Source: Clostridiaceae bacterium
GTDB taxonomy: Bacteria > Bacillota > Clostridia > Oscillospirales > Acutalibacteraceae
DNA length: 49,712 nt
NCBI GenBank assembly: GCA_016290665.1
Contig: JAEEUW010000003.1
Location: forward strand, 1 to 49,712
Direction of reading: 5' to 3'
Shown: positions 35,840 to 44,500 of the stretch, piece by piece
How positions within the stretch are numbered: the first letter of the stretch is position 1
Layout of the letters: the number at the start of each line of letters is the position of its first letter
Made by a program: the position numbers and the translations under genes
The notes under the pieces: model-generated
Told to the model about the DNA's origin: nothing
The model's database searches: none
What the model saw: the letters and a program-made list of their open reading frames with translations, nothing else

Positions 35840-37210
35840 ATGAAAAAACCGACCTTCTATCAAATCACCGACCTGCATCTGTATGCGGCCGACGAGATCG
35901 GCTCCTACGGGAAGTATTACGACCTGCGGGCGCAGACGGACCAGAAGTGCATGCAGGAATCCGTTGCCATTGTGGACGCTGCGTTCGCCGCGATTGCGGC
36001 CGACAAAGAGACGGACGTTGTGATTATCTCCGGCGACGTGACCTGCGACGGCGAAAAGGCAAGCCACGATCTGCTGCTCAAAAAGCTGCAGACGCTCAAG
36101 GAAGCGGGCAAGCGCATCTTTCTCATGACTGCCACCCACGACTATGACAACAACGCCCGCGGCTACACCGAACAGGGCGCGTTCAAGGTGGAGGAATATC
36201 CGCGTGAAAAGCTGCGCGAGCTCTATGCGGACTTTGGTTGGAACGAAGCGATCGCGGAGCACAAGCCCTCGTTTTCCTACGCGGTGCAGCTGTTTCCCGG
36301 CTGGCGTCTTCTGATGATGAACGACGACGGCGACGGCCGCGCCTTCTGCGGCTACGACGACGATCTGCTCGCCTGGGTCAAAAATCAGGTCCGCGAAGCG
36401 GACGCTGCGGGGGAAAAGGTGATTGCCGTGACGCACCACCCGATGCTGCCGCCGTCAAAGATCTATCCGATCTTTTCGCACCGCGACATGCTGGGCGGCT
36501 ATGAGACCACGGCGCCGATGTTTGCCGACCTCGGCATCCGGTACGTTTTTACGGGCCATACGCACATGCAGTCGATCAAGAAGCTCGACACGGTGCGCGG
36601 CAACCGGCTCTATCACGTCAACACCGGCTCGGTCGTCGGCTATCCTTTGCCGTACCGCAGGGTGACGATTGAGCCCGACGGCCTCAACGTGGAAACCAGA
36701 CACGTGCAGTCGTTCGACTGGGACCTCGGCGGCAAAACCGCGCAGCAGTATGCGAAGGATCACTTCCTGTTCCTGCTGAGCGACATCTTCGATTCCATGG
36801 AAAACGATCTGGATCGGTTCAAGGAGCTTGCCAAGGGCTTTTCGATGGAGCCGAAGCGCGTGGATCAGCTGCGTCCGCTGCTGAAGCTGCTGGGCAGGCT
36901 GGTCAACGGCGTCACGATGAAGGGCGTTGCAAAGCTGTTCTTTGTGCAAAAGCAGGTCGACCCCGCCATGGCGAACGTCAAGGTCAAGGACTTCATGCTG
37001 GAGCTGATTGCCGACATGTATGCCGGCGACCGCCGCTTCCCGCCGGAATCGAAGGAGTACCGCTCCTTTATGCCGATCATTGCCCGCCTGGGCAAGGTGC
37101 TGCGCCTGACCGACTACTACGGCGTCAAGGTGGAGCTGACCGATCTGTTTGACGATCTGATGTATAACGTCGGTTCCTTCGATAATAATGACGCGTTTTT
37201 ACCGTTTTGA
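35840..37210 (+). CDS. Calcineurin-like metallophosphoesterase
   Basis: 456 residues. Metal-site blocks in order: TDLHL (~8-12), GDVTCDG (~62-68), TATHDYDNN in the position of the usual GNH[DE], THHPML, and GHTHMQS. The Asn of GNH is Thr here, a change at a metal-contact position; the blocks are otherwise intact. No signal peptide. The ~180-residue C-terminal part (DHFLFLLSDIFDSMENDLDRF onwards) is helical and unassigned. It follows iolE by 73 bases, in a direction consistent with the iol cluster, so removing phosphate from an inositol or glycerol phosphate is possible. The ATG at 35840 has AGAGAGG upstream. Confidence 0.85.
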   Translation: MKKPTFYQITDLHLYAADEIGSYGKYYDLRAQTDQKCMQESVAIVDAAFAAIAADKETDVVIISGDVTCDGEKASHDLLLKKLQTLKEAGKRIFLMTATHDYDNNARGYTEQGAFKVEEYPREKLRELYADFGWNEAIAEHKPSFSYAVQLFPGWRLLMMNDDGDGRAFCGYDDDLLAWVKNQVREADAAGEKVIAVTHHPMLPPSKIYPIFSHRDMLGGYETTAPMFADLGIRYVFTGHTHMQSIKKLDTVRGNRLYHVNTGSVVGYPLPYRRVTIEPDGLNVETRHVQSFDWDLGGKTAQQYAKDHFLFLLSDIFDSMENDLDRFKELAKGFSMEPKRVDQLRPLLKLLGRLVNGVTMKGVAKLFFVQKQVDPAMANVKVKDFMLELIADMYAGDRRFPPESKEYRSFMPIIARLGKVLRLTDYYGVKVELTDLFDDLMYNVGSFDNNDAFLPF

Positions 37211-37264
37211 TCAAGCCTGCAGCTGCCCCGCCCGGGCGGCTGCTTTTCCCGGGAGGAGTTCCGT

Positions 37265-38227
37265 ATGCTGAAGAATCAGATTCCCAAGCGGCGTCTGGCC
37301 TCGCTGACCGCGATCGGCCCCGCGCTGCTCATGGCGCTGCGCGCGCTGTTCGCGCTGCAGGGCAAACGTTTTCTGGCGCTGCTGGTCGCGGTGTTCCAGC
37401 TTTGGGGCGCGGCGCTGTTCGACACGCCGGTGAAGCCCTACAAGGACGAGATCGACATGTCGCGGTTCGTGCTGACGTTTGAAGATAACTTCGACCATGG
37501 CTTCGATGATACTGTTTGGCAGGGACACTACGTTTACGGCGACGATGACACCCAGCCCCGCGATACAGCCTACTGGAACCGCGGGCAGGTCGGCTTCACG
37601 GATGACGGCTGCCTGAAGATCACCGTGGAATACAAAGAAGACGGCCCCGCCGGCGCGCACTATTATTCCTACGGGATGGAGACCAATCCCAACAAGAACT
37701 ACAACGGCCGCCACACGGGCTTCGAACAGCTGTACGGCTATTTTGAGGTGCGCTGCATTCTGCCGAAGGGCGCGGGCCTGAACCCGGCGTTCTGGCTGCT
37801 GACCGACGGCATGTGGGACGACGACACCGACGGCGGCCTTTCCGGCGCCGAGGTCGACGTGCTGGAGACCGGCACCGATTTTAACCGAAAGAGTCCCGAC
37901 TTCGGCTCGATCTATCAGACGATCCATGTGGATGCCTACGGCGACGCCCACAGGCAGGAGATTCAGGGCTCGTTCTATGCCGACGATCCCTACAACAAGT
38001 TCAACACCTACGGCGTGGCGTGGAACGAAGACGAATACATCTTCTATGTCAACGGCGTGGAGACCGCCCGCACCGACTTCGGCGGCGTATGCCGCGTGCC
38101 GCTGTATCTGATTCTTTCGGTCGGCGTGAATGAGAAGGTGGCGGGAAATGAACACTTGCCCGTCGACTTCGTTGTGGATTATGTGCGGGCCTATCAGTAC
38201 CGCGATCTGATGCCCGGCAAGGATTGA
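37265..38227 (+). CDS. GH16 beta-glucanase-type glycosidase, membrane-anchored
   Basis: 320 residues. Residues ~14-50 contain one or two hydrophobic helices without a clear cleavage site, probably a signal anchor. The GH16 jelly roll (~65-312) has catalytic motif ExDxxE with nucleophile Glu196, Asp198 and acid/base Glu201 in GAEVDVLETG; the extra residue between Asp and the second Glu is the beta-bulge form seen in laminarinases. GYFEVRCILPKGAGLNPAFWLL and FNTYGVAWNEDEYIFYVNG are further marks. It should cut beta-1,3 or mixed-linkage glucans outside the membrane. GGGAGGAG precedes the ATG, 54 bases after the phosphoesterase gene. Confidence 0.9.
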   Translation: MLKNQIPKRRLASLTAIGPALLMALRALFALQGKRFLALLVAVFQLWGAALFDTPVKPYKDEIDMSRFVLTFEDNFDHGFDDTVWQGHYVYGDDDTQPRDTAYWNRGQVGFTDDGCLKITVEYKEDGPAGAHYYSYGMETNPNKNYNGRHTGFEQLYGYFEVRCILPKGAGLNPAFWLLTDGMWDDDTDGGLSGAEVDVLETGTDFNRKSPDFGSIYQTIHVDAYGDAHRQEIQGSFYADDPYNKFNTYGVAWNEDEYIFYVNGVETARTDFGGVCRVPLYLILSVGVNEKVAGNEHLPVDFVVDYVRAYQYRDLMPGKD

Positions 38228-38252
38228 CAAACGCCGCGCTTTGAGGTATACT
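38224..38252 (+). promoter_or_regulatory. Promoter of the glycerophosphodiesterase gene
   Basis: Consensus TTGACA (38224-38229), a 17-bp spacer, TATACT (38247-38252). The -35 box starts inside the GH16 stop codon. Confidence 0.88.
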
Positions 38253-38285
38253 GATTGCAGTTTTTTGGGGGAGAAGGAAAGACAA

Positions 38286-39053
38286 ATGTCCTATATCAAT
38301 GTCATTTCTCACAGAGGCGCCAACGTTTATGCGCCGCAGAACACGCTGCCGGCTTTTCAGCGCGCGCTGAAAATCGGCGTGGACGGCTTTGAAACCGATG
38401 TTCACCTGTCGCAGGACGGCACGCTGGTGCTCTGTCACAACTATACCATCGACAAGACCTCCAACGGCAAGGGCAGCATTTCGCAGATGACGATCGGTCA
38501 GCTCAAGGCCCACGATTTCGGCACCTATTTTTCGCCGAAGTTTGCCGGCACGCAGATTCCGACGCTGCGGGAGTTTCTGGAACTGATCAAACAGAACGGC
38601 GGGCTGCGCGTGCTCAATATCGAGCTCAAAAGCCCGCGTGCCAACGAGACGTCAATCGTCCGCGACACGATCGACATGGTGAAGGAGTTCGACCTGTTTG
38701 ACAGCCTGATTCTCTCGTCGTTTGACCCGAAGCTGCTGGTGGAGGCCAAGCGGATCGACCCGTCGGTCAAGACCGGCTTCCTTTACAGCCCGAACAGCAA
38801 GGTGATCTTCCGCGTCTACCGCAACCCGCTGGAGGTGGCAAAGGAACTGAAGGCCGACGCGCTGCACCCGTTTTCGATGTACGTCAACGCCGAGCTGGTG
38901 CGCAAGACCCACGAGGCGGGCATGATGATGAACGTCTGGACGATCAACAGTCCGCGCGCGATCAAACGCTTTGCGTCGTTCGGCGTGGACGGCATCATTA
39001 CCGATTATCCCGACGTGGTCAAGGGCGTGCTGGAAGCGCACGATTACAGATAA
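38286..39053 (+). CDS. Glycerophosphodiester phosphodiesterase
   Basis: 255 residues, single GDPD barrel. ISHRGANVYAPQNTLPAF (catalytic His and Glu), GFETDVHLSQDGTLVLCHN (metal Glu-x-Asp and catalytic His), NIELKSP (metal Glu) and GVDGIITDYPD at the end. It releases glycerol-3-phosphate and an alcohol (choline, ethanolamine, inositol) from deacylated phospholipids. No signal peptide, so cytoplasmic. The ribosome site is GGAGAAGGAAAG. It follows the iol-linked genes but has a strong promoter of its own. Confidence 0.93.
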   Translation: MSYINVISHRGANVYAPQNTLPAFQRALKIGVDGFETDVHLSQDGTLVLCHNYTIDKTSNGKGSISQMTIGQLKAHDFGTYFSPKFAGTQIPTLREFLELIKQNGGLRVLNIELKSPRANETSIVRDTIDMVKEFDLFDSLILSSFDPKLLVEAKRIDPSVKTGFLYSPNSKVIFRVYRNPLEVAKELKADALHPFSMYVNAELVRKTHEAGMMMNVWTINSPRAIKRFASFGVDGIITDYPDVVKGVLEAHDYR

Positions 39054-39060
39054 TAAACAG

Positions 39061-39095
39061 AAGTGAAGAGGCGGCAAAGTCTCTTCACTTTTTTT
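39061..39095 (+). terminator. Terminator after the GDPD gene
   Basis: AAGTGAAGAG/CTCTTCACTT (10 bp) with a 10-base loop and a run of Ts. Confidence 0.9.
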
Positions 39096-39105
39096 ATTTC
39101 AGCTA

Positions 39106-39134
39106 TTGACATTTCGGGAAAAATAGTGTAGAAT
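39106..39134 (+). promoter_or_regulatory. tRNA-Val promoter
   Basis: TTGACA (39106-39111), a 17-bp spacer, TAGAAT (39129-39134), 19 bases before the tRNA. Confidence 0.88.
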
Positions 39135-39153
39135 ACCTTTCGCAACAGCAAAC

Positions 39154-39230
<77 letters not shown>

Positions 39231-39262
39231 AAAAAGCACTTCTTTTGAAGTGCTTTTTCTTT
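39231..39262. terminator. Bidirectional terminator after tRNA-Val
   Basis: AAAAAGCACTTC/GAAGTGCTTTTT, 12 bp, with TTTT loop. T runs on both strands serve the tRNA and the convergent DUF3737 gene. Confidence 0.9.
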
Positions 39263-40111
39263 TTACGTTTCCCGCACCGTAACTACCCCTTCGCAGGGCA
39301 TGACCGCGTCTTCCCGAATGATCTCACCCACGGAATCGGCTGTGATGACGCCGCTTTTGGGGTTCTTCACGGAATCGATGTGCCCGCGGATTGTTGCGTT
39401 GACGTCGGAATACTCGAACGAAAGGTCGCATTGTTCCATGGTGCAGTCGATCAGCGTGAGGTTTTTGCAGTAGCACAGCGGCTGCGTGCCGATGATGCGG
39501 CAGCGCTCCAGCGTCAGGTTCTCGGCGTACCAGCCGAGATATTCGCCTTTGACCACGCTGTCGCGGACGGTGACGTTCCTGCCGTGCCAGAAGGCGTCCT
39601 TGGTGTCCAACTCGCAGTGTTCGATCACAACGTCTTCGGCGTATTGAAACGAGTATTTCCCGTGCAGTTCCACGTTTTGAAGCTGCAGATTCCGGCTGTC
39701 GAGAAACGGGTATTCCGCGGTGAGAACGCTGCCTTCCAGCGTCAGACCGTCGCACTTCCAACCGAATTCCGGCGAGACGATGCTGCAGCCGGACAGGCGA
39801 ACGTTTCGGCATTCGCGCACGGCTTTGATTCCGTGCAGGACGCTTTGTGCAACCGTGCCGTCCGCCGCGTACCAGAGGGCGGCGCGGGCGGTCTGGTCCA
39901 TTGTGCAGTCTTCCAGCCTGAACTGCGTCGTGTGCCAAAGGGGATAGCGCAGCGAGAACGCGCAGCTTTGCAGCGTCACGTCGTGCGCCTCCTTGAGCGC
40001 CGATTCGCCGTCGGCCGGGCCTGCGAAACAGACGTTCTTTAAATCGGCATGCTGCAGGTGATAGAGCGCGCGCTCTTCATCCAGAATCAGATCGGTAATC
40101 CGTGTTCTCAT
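39263..40111 (-). CDS. DUF3737 family protein
   Basis: 282 residues that I recognise as DUF3737. The repeated pattern of short strands with Cys, Trp and Asp at turns (CRNVRLSGCSIVSPEFGWKCDGLTLEGS; SRNLQLQNVELHGKYSFQYAEDVVIEHCELDTKDAFW) indicates a right-handed parallel beta-helix. No signal peptide, membrane helix or known active site is visible. Family function is not known to me. GAGGTTG precedes the ATG, and a promoter with TATAAT lies at 40136-40164. It is a single gene between tRNA-Val and the MATE exporter. Confidence 0.85.
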   Translation of the reverse strand: MRTRITDLILDEERALYHLQHADLKNVCFAGPADGESALKEAHDVTLQSCAFSLRYPLWHTTQFRLEDCTMDQTARAALWYAADGTVAQSVLHGIKAVRECRNVRLSGCSIVSPEFGWKCDGLTLEGSVLTAEYPFLDSRNLQLQNVELHGKYSFQYAEDVVIEHCELDTKDAFWHGRNVTVRDSVVKGEYLGWYAENLTLERCRIIGTQPLCYCKNLTLIDCTMEQCDLSFEYSDVNATIRGHIDSVKNPKSGVITADSVGEIIREDAVMPCEGVVTVRET

Positions 40112-40135
40112 AAAACAACCTCATTTCCGCGCTGT

Positions 40136-40164
40136 ATTATATCAGAAAGGCGGCGGAAAGTAAA
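40136..40164 (-). promoter_or_regulatory. Promoter of the DUF3737 gene
   Basis: Minus strand: TTTACT (40159-40164), a 17-bp spacer, TATAAT (40136-40141). Confidence 0.75.
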
Positions 40165-40215
40165 GCGGCGCTTACACTTTTTCATCGAAATCTAATGAAA
40201 CATCAGAATAGGGGT

Positions 40216-40244
40216 TTGCTAAATCACGCCGCTTCTGCTATAAT
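40216..40244 (+). promoter_or_regulatory. Promoter of the MATE-DUF1643 genes
   Basis: TTGCTA (40216-40221), a 17-bp spacer, TATAAT (40239-40244). Confidence 0.78.
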
Positions 40245-40279
40245 AAGAACAATTCCAACGAAAGGGCAGGGCGCTTCGA

Positions 40280-41731
40280 TTGAAACACAACGGCAATTCC
40301 ACACTGCTGGAACAGATGCGCGCCGGCGCGGCACTCACCACTGCGCAGCAGCTGCAGCTGATCGTGCGGCTGAGCATCCCTGCAATTCTGGCGCAGATTT
40401 CAAGCATCGTCATGCAGTATATCGACGCGTCCATGATCGGGCGGCTGAGCCCGGACGACGGCGCCGCGATCGGGCTGGTCGCTTCCAGCACGTGGCTGCT
40501 GGGCGGCCTGTGTATGGCGGCCGCGACGGGCTTCACCGTGCAGATCGCCCACCGCACCGGCGCGGGCGACCACGAAAAGGCGCGCAGTCTGGTCAAGCTC
40601 GGCCTGTGCTGCGCCGTGGGGTTCAGCGTGCTGCTGCTGGTTGCGGGCGCGCTCATCAGTCCGGCGCTGCCGCGGTGGCTCGGCGGCGACGTTTCCATTC
40701 AGAAAAAGGCGGCGCAGTACTTTCTCGTCTACGTCCTTTCGCTGCCGTTTGTGCAGCTCAACTATACCGCGGCGGGCATGCTGCAGTGCAGCGGCAACAT
40801 GAAGGTGCCCGGTGCGCTGGAGATCCTGATGTGTCTGTTGGATGTGGTGTTCAACGCGCTGCTGATCTTTCCGGCCCGGACGCATACGCCGTTCGGCCTC
40901 CAGCTGCGTGTGCCCGGCGCGGGACTCGGCGTGCTCGGCGCGGCGCTCGGCACGGCGTTTTCGGAAGCGGTGGTCTCGTTGATCATGCTGGTCTATCTGT
41001 TGACCCGTTCCAAAACGCTGCGGCTGCGCCGGGGCGAGCGCTTCGGGGCGCAAAAGGGCGATCTGCGCCGCGCGGTGAAGCTGGCGCTGCCCGTGGCGGC
41101 GGAGCAGATCATCACCTGCTCGGCCTATGTGGCGTTCACGCGCATCGTGGCGCCGCTGGGCACCATCGCGATAGCCGCCCACTCGTTTTCGGTCACCGCC
41201 GAAAGTCTGTGCTATATGCCGGGCTACGGCATCGGGGCGGCGGCAACGACGATTATCGGCCAGACGATCGGCGCGCAGCGCTATGCGCTCAGCAAGCATC
41301 TGGGCCGTCTGACCACGCTGTTCGGCGTGCTGGTGATGACGTGCGGCGGATGCCTGCTGTATCTGTTCGCGCCGCAGGTGATCGGTCTGCTTTCCACCGA
41401 CCCGTCCATCCGGGCGCTCGGCACGCAGATCCTGCGGATCGAGGCCTTTGCCGAGCCGATGTATGCGCTGTCGATCGTTGCCACGGGCGTGTTCCGCGGG
41501 GCGGGCGACACGCTGGTGCCCAGCGTGCTGAACCTGATCAGCATGTGGGTCGTGCGCATTCCGCTGGCTGCGGCGCTGGCCGGCTCCTTCGGTCTGCCCG
41601 GCGTCTGGTGCGCCATGTGCGTGGAACTGTTTGTGCGCGGTCTGCTGTTCTGGGTGCTGCTGGAGCGCCGCTTTTGCCGCCGTGCCGACCGCGGCAGCTT
41701 TCCGCTGAAAGCTCAAACTGAAGAAGGGTAG
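40280..41731 (+). CDS. MATE family efflux transporter
   Basis: 483 residues with about 12 membrane segments in two MatE halves. Conserved sites include LSIPAILAQISSIVMQYIDASMIG in helix 1, LNYTAAGMLQCSGNMKVPG, and the second-half GTIAIAAHSFSVTAESLCYMPGYGIG with RGAGDTLVPS. MATE proteins export drugs or metabolites by Na+ or H+ antiport; substrate unknown. The start is TTG at 40280 after AAAGGGCAGGG, as no ATG upstream gives a full first helix. The DUF1643 gene starts 9 bases after the stop. Confidence 0.92.
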   Translation: MKHNGNSTLLEQMRAGAALTTAQQLQLIVRLSIPAILAQISSIVMQYIDASMIGRLSPDDGAAIGLVASSTWLLGGLCMAAATGFTVQIAHRTGAGDHEKARSLVKLGLCCAVGFSVLLLVAGALISPALPRWLGGDVSIQKKAAQYFLVYVLSLPFVQLNYTAAGMLQCSGNMKVPGALEILMCLLDVVFNALLIFPARTHTPFGLQLRVPGAGLGVLGAALGTAFSEAVVSLIMLVYLLTRSKTLRLRRGERFGAQKGDLRRAVKLALPVAAEQIITCSAYVAFTRIVAPLGTIAIAAHSFSVTAESLCYMPGYGIGAAATTIIGQTIGAQRYALSKHLGRLTTLFGVLVMTCGGCLLYLFAPQVIGLLSTDPSIRALGTQILRIEAFAEPMYALSIVATGVFRGAGDTLVPSVLNLISMWVVRIPLAAALAGSFGLPGVWCAMCVELFVRGLLFWVLLERRFCRRADRGSFPLKAQTEEG

Positions 41732-41740
41732 GGGAACGCC

Positions 41741-42364
41741 ATGCATATTCCGACCGCCGACAGTCTGACTGTCGCCATCGAGCCGTTTGAAGACGCGCTG
41801 CGCGCCGCGAAGCTCCAGTCCCACATCGCCTATGACGTGCGCGACTGGCTCTACGTGCCGAACCATTACGACGAATACCGGTACATCCTCGGTACCGTGG
41901 GCAGCCGTCCGCTGATCTGTATCGGCATCAATCCCTCCACCGCCGCGCCGAACGATCTGGACAACACGCTCAAATCCGTGGAGCGCATTGCGCACGCCAA
42001 CGGCTTCGACAGCTTCATCATGTTCAACGTCTATGCCCAGCGGGCGACCCGTCCGACCGACATGGACAAAACCTGCAACGAGCGACTGCACCGCGAAAAC
42101 ATGAAGGCGTTCGACTATGTTCTGTCGCTCTATGCGGGCGAGCATCCCGCCGTGTGGGCGGCGTGGGGCAACATCATCGAGCTGCGGCCCTATCTCAAGG
42201 ACTGTCTGCGCGACATGACACAGATCGGTCTTCGCCGCGGCGCGAGGTGGTACACCAGCGGCAGTATCAGCAAGAAGGGGCACCCGCACCATCCGCTGTA
42301 TCTCAGAAAAGACAGCCCGCTCGATCCGTTCGACGTGGCGGCCTACATCAACGACTGCCTGTAA
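41741..42364 (+). CDS. DUF1643 domain-containing protein
   Basis: 207 residues of DUF1643 (PF07799). Family stretches: YRYILGTVGSRPLICIGINPSTAAPNDLDNT, then GFDSFIMFNVYAQRAT, and VWAAWGNIIE. The Asn-Pro-Ser and Asp residues could be an active site but no reaction has been assigned that I know of; such genes often sit in mobile or nucleic-acid-modification settings. GAAGGGTAGGGG precedes the ATG. Cotranscribed with the MATE gene. Confidence 0.88.
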   Translation: MHIPTADSLTVAIEPFEDALRAAKLQSHIAYDVRDWLYVPNHYDEYRYILGTVGSRPLICIGINPSTAAPNDLDNTLKSVERIAHANGFDSFIMFNVYAQRATRPTDMDKTCNERLHRENMKAFDYVLSLYAGEHPAVWAAWGNIIELRPYLKDCLRDMTQIGLRRGARWYTSGSISKKGHPHHPLYLRKDSPLDPFDVAAYINDCL

Positions 42365-42415
42365 ACGGCATAACCCACCGCGATCTCTCATAGACTGCAA
42401 TGAGGAGAGATGGCG

Positions 42416-42694
42416 ATGGGTTTTTCAGTGCAGGAACGGGCAAAGCTGCTGGGCGGCTATATTGCGGAAACGGGGGCCACGGTGCGCCAAACGGCGCAGG
42501 TCTTTGCCGTGAGCAAATCCACCGTGCACGCCGACGTGACGCAGCGGCTGCGGCGCGCCGACCGCGACCTTTACGACCGGGTGCGCGCTGTGCTGGACGA
42601 GAACAAGCGCGAGCGCCACATCCGCGGCGGCAACGCGACCAAAGCCAAGTTTGCCCGCGCGCCGGACGCGCCCGACGATGGCGAAGAGCGATAA
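42416..42694 (+). CDS. spoIIID: Sporulation transcriptional regulator SpoIIID
   Basis: 92 residues. The helix-turn-helix ETGATVRQTAQVFAVSKSTVH followed by ADVTQRL, then VLDENKRERHIRGGNATKAKF, are the SpoIIID signature; the basic C-terminal helix contacts DNA. It controls mother-cell genes of sporulation under sigma-E. I start at 42416 rather than the ATG at 42410 because AGGAG is 8 bases from the former and only 2 from the latter. Together with sigG it shows a spore-forming lineage. Confidence 0.93.
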   Translation: MGFSVQERAKLLGGYIAETGATVRQTAQVFAVSKSTVHADVTQRLRRADRDLYDRVRAVLDENKRERHIRGGNATKAKFARAPDAPDDGEER

Positions 42695-42806
42695 CAATGG
42701 GGCGGTTACATTGAATAGCTCAAAAGAAGCACAAAGCAACAGGGTGATTCCCAAAGGAGCGCCCGGTTGTGAAAAAGGCCAGTAAAAACGGACAATAGAA
42801 ACAGAA

Positions 42807-42850
42807 GCCTCCTATGATACCTAAAGGAAAGCATCATAGGAGGCGTTTTT
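42807..42850 (+). terminator. Hairpin terminator downstream of spoIIID
   Basis: GCCTCCTATGAT/ATCATAGGAGGC (12 bp, perfect) with a 14-base loop, then GTTTTTG. It is 112 bases after the spoIIID stop, at the edge of the AT-rich island. Confidence 0.8.
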
Positions 42851-42899
42851 GTGGAAAAAAGCAATTGACTTTTCAGCAAACACGAAGAAGGGATAAACG

Positions 42900-43161
42900 T
42901 TGCGAGAAATATGGAAGATAGTCGGCTTCAGCTATGAACTAGTGCATAGCTTCATTTCAAGATACAACGAAAAAGAGAAAGACAGCAATTGACAATGGAA
43001 TGGAAGATGAGAGAATCTGCCCAAGGATTACCGAGTCGGCGAAAAAGAAAAGGTCGCACAGCCTCTGCACATTATTAACAAGAAAGACGCCAAGAGCAAA
43101 TCGCCGGAAATGGTAAATGGATTGATGCGGGTTCATCTTTGGTTTACAGAAAGAAAGTGAG
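42900..43161 (+). pseudogene. Decayed IS3-family transposase orfA remnant
   Basis: Fragments in different frames match IS3-family OrfA in order: LREIWKIVGFSYELVHSFIS with RYNEK (helix-turn-helix, 42900-42992), then LPSRRKRKGRT (the basic Gly/Arg linker), then EMVNGLMRVHLWFTERK ending at a stop (43158-43160), the counterpart of the usual MENELLRDFL...ER leucine-zipper end. Stops and frameshifts separate them. The orfB (DDE catalytic) part is absent. GAGGACAAGTG (43159-43169) has an inverted partner CACCTGTCCTC (43226-43236), a possible terminal-repeat relic. The rest of the gene-free stretch 42695-43254 holds only the hairpin at 42807-42850. Confidence 0.75.
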
Positions 43162-43254
43162 GACAAGTGTATAATACTTGGTATCGTTGGATTTTTGGAC
43201 CGCCTTCAAAGGATATGCTTTTGAGCACCTGTCCTCTATTATGCTGTCATGCGT

Positions 43255-44358
43255 TCATCGCATTTGATATCCATAGTGTTCGAAATAGAAACCGAGTCGC
43301 TCATTCACCTTTTGGATTAACTGTTCGGAATAATCAAACTCATTCTTTTGATAATCTATCCGATCATACCAGTATTTAGCGATTGCATCTCTGGCTTGAT
43401 CATACCCGCCAAGTTCAAGTGCTTGATACAGATCTTCCATAACTGGCAAAGGATTTTTTTCAAAGCTTTCAAAGCAGATTTCATAAAGGGTATCCGGCCC
43501 ACAGGTTTGCATCTCTTCAAAGTATGTCAGATACATATTGCGAAAAGTTTCAATCACCCAATCCTCCATGGTGTCACGTGAAGGAAGCGGTTCTAGCGTC
43601 CAGTTTGCCATAATCTTCTCATATAAGTGAATGGTTGACCGAACCACAGTGTAGGGGTTCCGATAGATGCTGACGAATCTTGCATCAGGATACATGCGCT
43701 TCAGCACAGCAAGGCGCGCCGTGTTATCTGGGCTTTTCAAAAGCAAAGGCTTGTTATCGTTAAGATACGTAATCTTTTTGAGCAATCGGTCATAGTTTTC
43801 GCACCACTTTTCTCTTTGACCGGCGGGCATCCGATCAACATAAGCATTTTCATTATATTTCAAAAAAGCTTGCGGAAAAAAGTTTAGCGGATAGACGCTG
43901 TTTGGTTCAATCGTGCTGAATACGATATACTCTTCCAGCGGAAGATTCATGGCATATTCCATATTGTCCATCGGGCGCCCGTCGACCAGATGGTCGGCAA
44001 TCACTTGTTCAAATGCCCAGCCAAGCAGGTGATAGAAATTCATTGTGAAGTTCATCAGCGGATTGATGAAACCGAACTGTGAATCCTGTGCCAACATCTG
44101 TTGCAGAAGAGTGGTTCCACTCCGCCAATGACCGAGGATAAACAGCGGTCGCTTGACTGAACAGCGGGCTTCTTTTTTTGAATAAAGTATTTTTTCCAAG
44201 ATTCGGAAAGGAGAAACGGCCAAAGAGACCGCTCCGGAAAGCATAATCTGCGGATAAAAGGCGGGGTCGATATCTGCGCGATTCTCTTTGATATATCGCG
44301 CAAGAACATGAAAATTGGTCACAGTAAGCGGGTGCGCAAAATTAACTTTCGTCTTCAT
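43255..44358 (-). CDS. PAPS-dependent sulfotransferase
   Basis: 367 residues, Sulfotransfer_3-like. The 5'-phosphosulfate loop is FILGHWRSGTTLLQQML (~72-88) and the 3'-phosphate site is RFVSIYRNPYTVVRST (~225-240), so PAPS binding is well supported. An acceptor-side helix with EEYIVFSTIEPNS and the C-terminal YEICFESFEKNPLPVMEDLY segment are typical. No cleavable signal is seen; hydrophobic stretches near 40-60 may associate with the membrane. The acceptor (glycan, lipid, sterol or other) is unknown. It is divergent from cysD-cysNC, which make PAPS, and more AT-rich than genes before 42.7 kb. AGGATGG precedes the ATG. Confidence 0.9.
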   Translation of the reverse strand: MKTKVNFAHPLTVTNFHVLARYIKENRADIDPAFYPQIMLSGAVSLAVSPFRILEKILYSKKEARCSVKRPLFILGHWRSGTTLLQQMLAQDSQFGFINPLMNFTMNFYHLLGWAFEQVIADHLVDGRPMDNMEYAMNLPLEEYIVFSTIEPNSVYPLNFFPQAFLKYNENAYVDRMPAGQREKWCENYDRLLKKITYLNDNKPLLLKSPDNTARLAVLKRMYPDARFVSIYRNPYTVVRSTIHLYEKIMANWTLEPLPSRDTMEDWVIETFRNMYLTYFEEMQTCGPDTLYEICFESFEKNPLPVMEDLYQALELGGYDQARDAIAKYWYDRIDYQKNEFDYSEQLIQKVNERLGFYFEHYGYQMR

Positions 44359-44381
44359 CGTATTCTACCATCCTAAACCTT

Positions 44382-44411
44382 ATTCTATATCTTGATATAT
44401 TATATTTTCAA
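44382..44411 (-). promoter_or_regulatory. Promoter of the sulfotransferase gene
   Basis: Minus strand: TTGAAA (44406-44411), an 18-bp spacer, TAGAAT (44382-44387). Confidence 0.55.
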
Positions 44412-44500
44412 AGTGTGATAAAAATGTGAAGAGACTGTAAGGACTTATTAAATGAAGCTATGAAAAGGAAATGCAATACAGCAATTTTAGATAAACCATA

